Source: Terrisporobacter petrolearius
GTDB lineage: Bacteria > Bacillota > Clostridia > Peptostreptococcales > Peptostreptococcaceae
Reading direction: 5' to 3' (one strand)
NCBI RefSeq assembly: GCF_032598785.1
Contig: NZ_CP102984.1
Length of the DNA: 64,000 bases
The translations under genes were made by a program, and so were the position numbers. Shown here in pieces: positions 60,496-64,000 of this stretch. A model generated the notes under the pieces. The model worked only from the letters and a program-made list of their open reading frames with translations. It did not search any database and was not told the DNA's origin. The first letter of the stretch is position 1. Each line of letters starts with the position of its first letter.

Positions 60496-61451
60496 ATAGC
60501 TCCTCCAGCCTCAAATATACTATCGAAGTCAACTTGGAATTCCTTACATTCAGAAAGATCAATCCCATATTTTACAGAAATAATCTTATTAGAAATATTA
60601 TTTTTTTCTATTTTCGGAAATTTCGCTGATACTTCGTATATACTTTCTTTATTAATTAAAAATTTATATAATCTATTTTTATTTGACACACCTTCTATAT
60701 AACCATATTCAAATAGCTTTATTTTAAATTGATCTAAAATCCAGTCATCACTTATTTGATTTTCTATACTTTCAATAATATCTAATATAGAAAGACCTCT
60801 CTCACTAATAGTTAACCCATATGTAGCTAAATATAAAGGATTTTTAGGACTTTGTAGTTGCTGTAGTGATGAAATATAAATAATTTCTCCCTTTGTTGTT
60901 TTATATGACTTAACTTCTATTGTGGCTGATTCTATTGAAAAGTCTTGCTTATCAAAATCAGGTCCAACCCATGATATTATTGCATCTTTTATTCCTATTT
61001 CACTAGCTACCTTATTTTTCAAGAATATAAGTTCTGAAAATAAACCCATTTGTCGTTCTAAAGTCAACCCACTATAGTTATTACTCTTAAGAAGCTGCTG
61101 CCATCTTCTTAATCTATTCTCTACAGCTTCTATTATCTCTTGGTTATTATCATATTTATTTGCTGTATTTATTAAATCCTGACAAAGAGTAAGGAATATT
61201 TCATATTCAGTATTATCATTTAATATTAAATATAGCCTACTATTATTAGCGTCTATACTCACTTTTTTTATACTTATTCCCTTAAGACTTATATCTATTT
61301 TATCATCCTGTAAAATTTTTGTACTATCTATAAAAAATCCATATTTACCTTCTATATCTCTTATCCAAAAAAAATCATAGTTTAGATTTTTATCAATACG
61401 CCTCTGGGAATTTATATTCATATTTATCCAAGGATTGAATGCTTTAGTCAT
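60492..61451 (-). CDS. DUF4420 PD-(D/E)XK motif protein
   Basis: A 319-residue putative nuclease of the DUF4420 / PD-(D/E)XK-motif family found next to Z1 and AIPR genes. The catalytic core is visible as GPDFDKQDFSIESATIEVKS near 163-182 (Asp, then E-V-K). It overlaps Z1 by eight bases at its start and AIPR by four at its end, a tightly coupled operon. It probably cleaves DNA under control of the Z1 ATPase. Confidence 0.88.
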   Translation of the reverse strand: MTKAFNPWINMNINSQRRIDKNLNYDFFWIRDIEGKYGFFIDSTKILQDDKIDISLKGISIKKVSIDANNSRLYLILNDNTEYEIFLTLCQDLINTANKYDNNQEIIEAVENRLRRWQQLLKSNNYSGLTLERQMGLFSELIFLKNKVASEIGIKDAIISWVGPDFDKQDFSIESATIEVKSYKTTKGEIIYISSLQQLQSPKNPLYLATYGLTISERGLSILDIIESIENQISDDWILDQFKIKLFEYGYIEGVSNKNRLYKFLINKESIYEVSAKFPKIEKNNISNKIISVKYGIDLSECKEFQVDFDSIFEAGGAI

Positions 61452-63993
61452 CGTAATCCTCTCCTTTTAATAACTTTTCTATATAAACAGTATTAATTTT
61501 TAATGATACTGTTTTACCTGTACTTGTTATTCCTCCTGGAAAACTTATTCCAAACGCTGCAAGTTCTACAGTTTCTTCACTACCTTCTATATTTGCATCT
61601 AATATATGTAGCATTAATAGAGGTCTTTTTAACCTATTTCTCACAGCCTTACGATCTTTTCTTTCAATTCCTTTACATTCAACATCTGATAATGAAATGG
61701 ATTCTGATGTTCCTGATGATACCTGTCTGTGTCCAACTTCATAGCATCTCCCATTATCTTTAACTTGTACTTTTCTTTTCTGTTTATATACTACTTTATC
61801 ATTTATATAAATTTTAGCTTTTTCTTTTTCTTTAGTAGAATATAATGCTATATCCCATTTTTCATCTACTTCATCTATATATTTCTTTATGAAGTTTATC
61901 GGCATCCTTGACTTTATTCCAAATATATCATCGTTAGATGACTCATATATTTGGAATTTATCGATAAATTCTTTAACCATATTTTTATCTATATTTTTCC
62001 ATAGATAAGAGTTTTTCAATTCACTTTCATTAGATCTTATGTCACTAGCAATTGATACTAATTCTTTTATAAGCTCTATATTATCTATATTTATATCTAT
62101 ATTAGATATTATTTTCTCTGTTTCTTTTAGGTGTCCATCTAGCTTCATGTTATAGCATATTTCTTTTGTATTTCGTTGTTTATTTCTTGCAGTAACCTGT
62201 AGTCCACTATCTGGATGTTGTTGAACTGCCAATCCAAAATCCTCTGGTGTTTTTTTGCGTTTTGCCATAATATCAAAAGTTTCAAATAGATCTTCTGTAG
62301 CTTCAATTATATATTTAAAATTATCCCTCATATTCTCTGTCATATATATCTTACATAAATCTTCATATCCAGGTCTATATCCAAACCAACGCCCCATTTG
62401 CATTAATGTGTCATAAAAAATAGTATTTCTTAAAAAGTAACTCACACTCAGACCTTCTATAGTATACCCTCTTGCTAAACTAGTTCCGCCTATAACTATT
62501 GCATTAGTTGGTTGGTCATCTCTATATTCTAATTCTACAGTTCTCTCTTGATGAACCTCTCTAATAACAACCGTATTAACTAACTCACTAATACTTTTTA
62601 TTACATCTTTCCATTCAACTTTTATCTCTTTAGAGTTTGTTTCAAATTTATATTTTAAATCTTTATAGTGCTTATCAAAAGTATTCTTTATGTCTCTTAT
62701 ATTTTCACTCTGTTTTTCTGGATTACTAAGCAGTCCATATGCTAGTATATCTTTTCTTAAGTACGATAGATAATCTTCGACATGTGATCCTATATCTTGA
62801 TGAACAGCAGTAAATCTACTTGCATGAATTAGCATACTATTATGTTTATTACCCTGGTTTCTTAAATTTCTTATTCCTATATTTATTAAAAATAATCTTA
62901 TAGCATCCTTAAGTGTATCTGGTAATTTATTTAACTTCAGAGTTTTCTTATGATTAAGTTTAATATTGTACGGTTCAGGTATTGTAACTATATGCTTAAA
63001 GTCTGTATCTAAAAATATTTTCTTTGCTCCAAAATAGTTATCTGGGGCTTTTAATGCATATATAAAATCTTTAGGAAATAGATCTTTACCTCTTTCATCT
63101 TCTATCTTATGATCTATAAATATATTGGCATATGGTGTGGCTGTATATGCTACATACGCACTTTTTTCAAATAAACTTAATAATTCTCTAATTCTTTTAT
63201 TTATAACTGTAGGATCTTCTTCTGGCTTTTTTGTATTTATAGATGCATAGTCTGACTCATCATCAATTAATAACATTGCATGTTTTGATACTCCATTGTT
63301 ATATATTTTAGACAGCCATTCAACTACATTTTTTAATGTTGAAGTATTTTTCTTAATTACTAATACTATAGGACTTTTACTATTATCAAAGTTAGTTCCT
63401 TGTGCATTTTTATCTGCATCTCTTTTGTTAAAATCCCCTGTTTTAGTAGTCAAACTCCTTGGAATTTTACTTCTTTCAGTTCCTGAAAATTTACCTACAC
63501 CAACAAGTTCTCCACTATCTATACCTATAAATGCTTCATTAAGTCTTTCTTGCGTTTGATCCCTTAGATTGTTTATCCCCCCTGCTATTACTACAATAAA
63601 TTTATATCCTGCATCAGCTGCTTTACATATTAAAGCAGCGTAATTTCCAGTTTTGCCAGATTGTACATGACCTACAACCATCCCATGTCTAGAAAATTGT
63701 TCTCTCTTAGGATCTTCTAAATTATCCATTATTTTATCAGTATCTACATCTATAGCCTTTATAACATTTGGAGGAAGATCTTTTCTCATGTACTTTTTAT
63801 ATCTATTCCAATAGTAATCTTCCATTAACTTTTCTCTTTCAGTCCACCATCTACTATCTCTATTTTGTTGCTCTTTGCTTTGAATTAGTATTCCTGAGCT
63901 CATCGTGACGTTAAATTCTAATTCTAGCTCTCTTTTCATCATTTTCCAATCACTATCTTCTAACTTTGATATATTTTCAATAGAAAAAAACAA
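61444..63993 (-). CDS. Z1-domain helicase-like ATPase, 5' end possibly beyond window
   Basis: An 849-residue Z1-domain protein, a helicase-type ATPase of MutL/MORC-linked restriction systems. Motif I HGMVVGHVQSGKTGNYAALI is near 103-122, motif II LLIDDESDYAS near 245, motif VI QMGRWFGYRPGYEDL near 535, with GGTSLARGYTIEGL before it. The only start seen (TTG 63993) lacks a clear ribosome site and the frame stays open to the edge, so the true start may lie outside. A MutL-like ATPase often accompanies these genes; it may lie further right. Confidence 0.88.
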   Translation of the reverse strand: MFFSIENISKLEDSDWKMMKRELELEFNVTMSSGILIQSKEQQNRDSRWWTEREKLMEDYYWNRYKKYMRKDLPPNVIKAIDVDTDKIMDNLEDPKREQFSRHGMVVGHVQSGKTGNYAALICKAADAGYKFIVVIAGGINNLRDQTQERLNEAFIGIDSGELVGVGKFSGTERSKIPRSLTTKTGDFNKRDADKNAQGTNFDNSKSPIVLVIKKNTSTLKNVVEWLSKIYNNGVSKHAMLLIDDESDYASINTKKPEEDPTVINKRIRELLSLFEKSAYVAYTATPYANIFIDHKIEDERGKDLFPKDFIYALKAPDNYFGAKKIFLDTDFKHIVTIPEPYNIKLNHKKTLKLNKLPDTLKDAIRLFLINIGIRNLRNQGNKHNSMLIHASRFTAVHQDIGSHVEDYLSYLRKDILAYGLLSNPEKQSENIRDIKNTFDKHYKDLKYKFETNSKEIKVEWKDVIKSISELVNTVVIREVHQERTVELEYRDDQPTNAIVIGGTSLARGYTIEGLSVSYFLRNTIFYDTLMQMGRWFGYRPGYEDLCKIYMTENMRDNFKYIIEATEDLFETFDIMAKRKKTPEDFGLAVQQHPDSGLQVTARNKQRNTKEICYNMKLDGHLKETEKIISNIDINIDNIELIKELVSIASDIRSNESELKNSYLWKNIDKNMVKEFIDKFQIYESSNDDIFGIKSRMPINFIKKYIDEVDEKWDIALYSTKEKEKAKIYINDKVVYKQKRKVQVKDNGRCYEVGHRQVSSGTSESISLSDVECKGIERKDRKAVRNRLKRPLLMLHILDANIEGSEETVELAAFGISFPGGITSTGKTVSLKINTVYIEKLLKGEDYDD

Positions 63994-64000
63994 CTCTAGT

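Noticed and set aside
1..64000. tRNA, rRNA or CRISPR arrays
   Set aside because: I looked for TTCGA-type T-loops with cloverleaf arms, rRNA-like GC-rich blocks and regular direct repeats, and saw none I could support by eye.

Overview
The window is low-GC, AT-rich DNA with strong AGGAGG-type ribosome binding sites, frequent TTG/GTG starts, and sporulation genes next to anaerobic metabolism. An exosporium protein resembling Clostridioides difficile CdeC, a CcpA-like regulator a few genes away, and a sigma-V/RsiV/PdaV lysozyme-response set point to a spore-forming anaerobe of the Peptostreptococcaceae (Paraclostridium/Paeniclostridium/Clostridioides relatives). The species is not decided by the sequence.

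Layout. 1-4.1 kb: a lipoprotein cut by the window edge, an M18 aminopeptidase, a DUF896 protein and a MocR regulator. 4.1-13.1 kb: a spore-related block with a PHP phosphatase, a SpoVB-type flippase whose Shine-Dalgarno lies in a terminator-like hairpin, the CdeC-like protein, several orphan proteins, a structured RNA that may be 6S RNA, a phospholipase C-like protein and BirA-controlled bioY. 13.1-14.6 kb: an intact IS256-family element with a perfect 8-bp target duplication, inserted in the stop codon of an orphan gene. 14.7-22.7 kb: a complete histidine degradation operon (hutH, hutU, ftcD, hutI, fchA) followed upstream by a ccpA-like gene. 23-31 kb: a PadR/HAAS pair, a tiny zinc-ribbon gene with an in-frame TGA at a cysteine position (candidate selenoprotein), larC, a MerR/aldo-keto reductase pair and a sirohaem reductase. 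31-40.8 kb: xylose catabolism (xylA, xylB, xylR, xylFGH, galM) with xylO-like operators. 40.9-48.7 kb: envelope genes (a broken SH3/SGNH gene, pdaV, rsiV, sigV), a 2-hydroxyacid dehydrogenase, a HIT protein, a membrane pseudokinase and a thioesterase. 48.9-50.3 kb: a peptidase remnant and a Nudix gene bracketed by two ~250-bp direct repeats. 50.3-64 kb: an accessory defence island with a PLD-helicase, a MazG-like protein, a putative type II restriction enzyme with its cytosine methyltransferase, and an operon of Z1 helicase, DUF4420 nuclease, AIPR protein and a further PD-(D/E)XK nuclease that runs off the right edge.

How it works together. The hut genes convert histidine to glutamate with formimino-group transfer to tetrahydrofolate. 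The xyl genes import, isomerise and phosphorylate xylose under XylR. SigV, RsiV and PdaV form a lysozyme-sensing and peptidoglycan deacetylation circuit. The right-hand island combines site-specific DNA methylation with several nuclease/helicase proteins of a family known from MutL/MORC-type restriction systems.

Most notable: the TGA-containing zinc ribbon with a SECIS-like hairpin, the Z1/AIPR/DUF4420 island with its unassigned nucleases, the structured RNA, the Nudix-flanking repeats, and a second in-frame TGA that splits an SGNH hydrolase.
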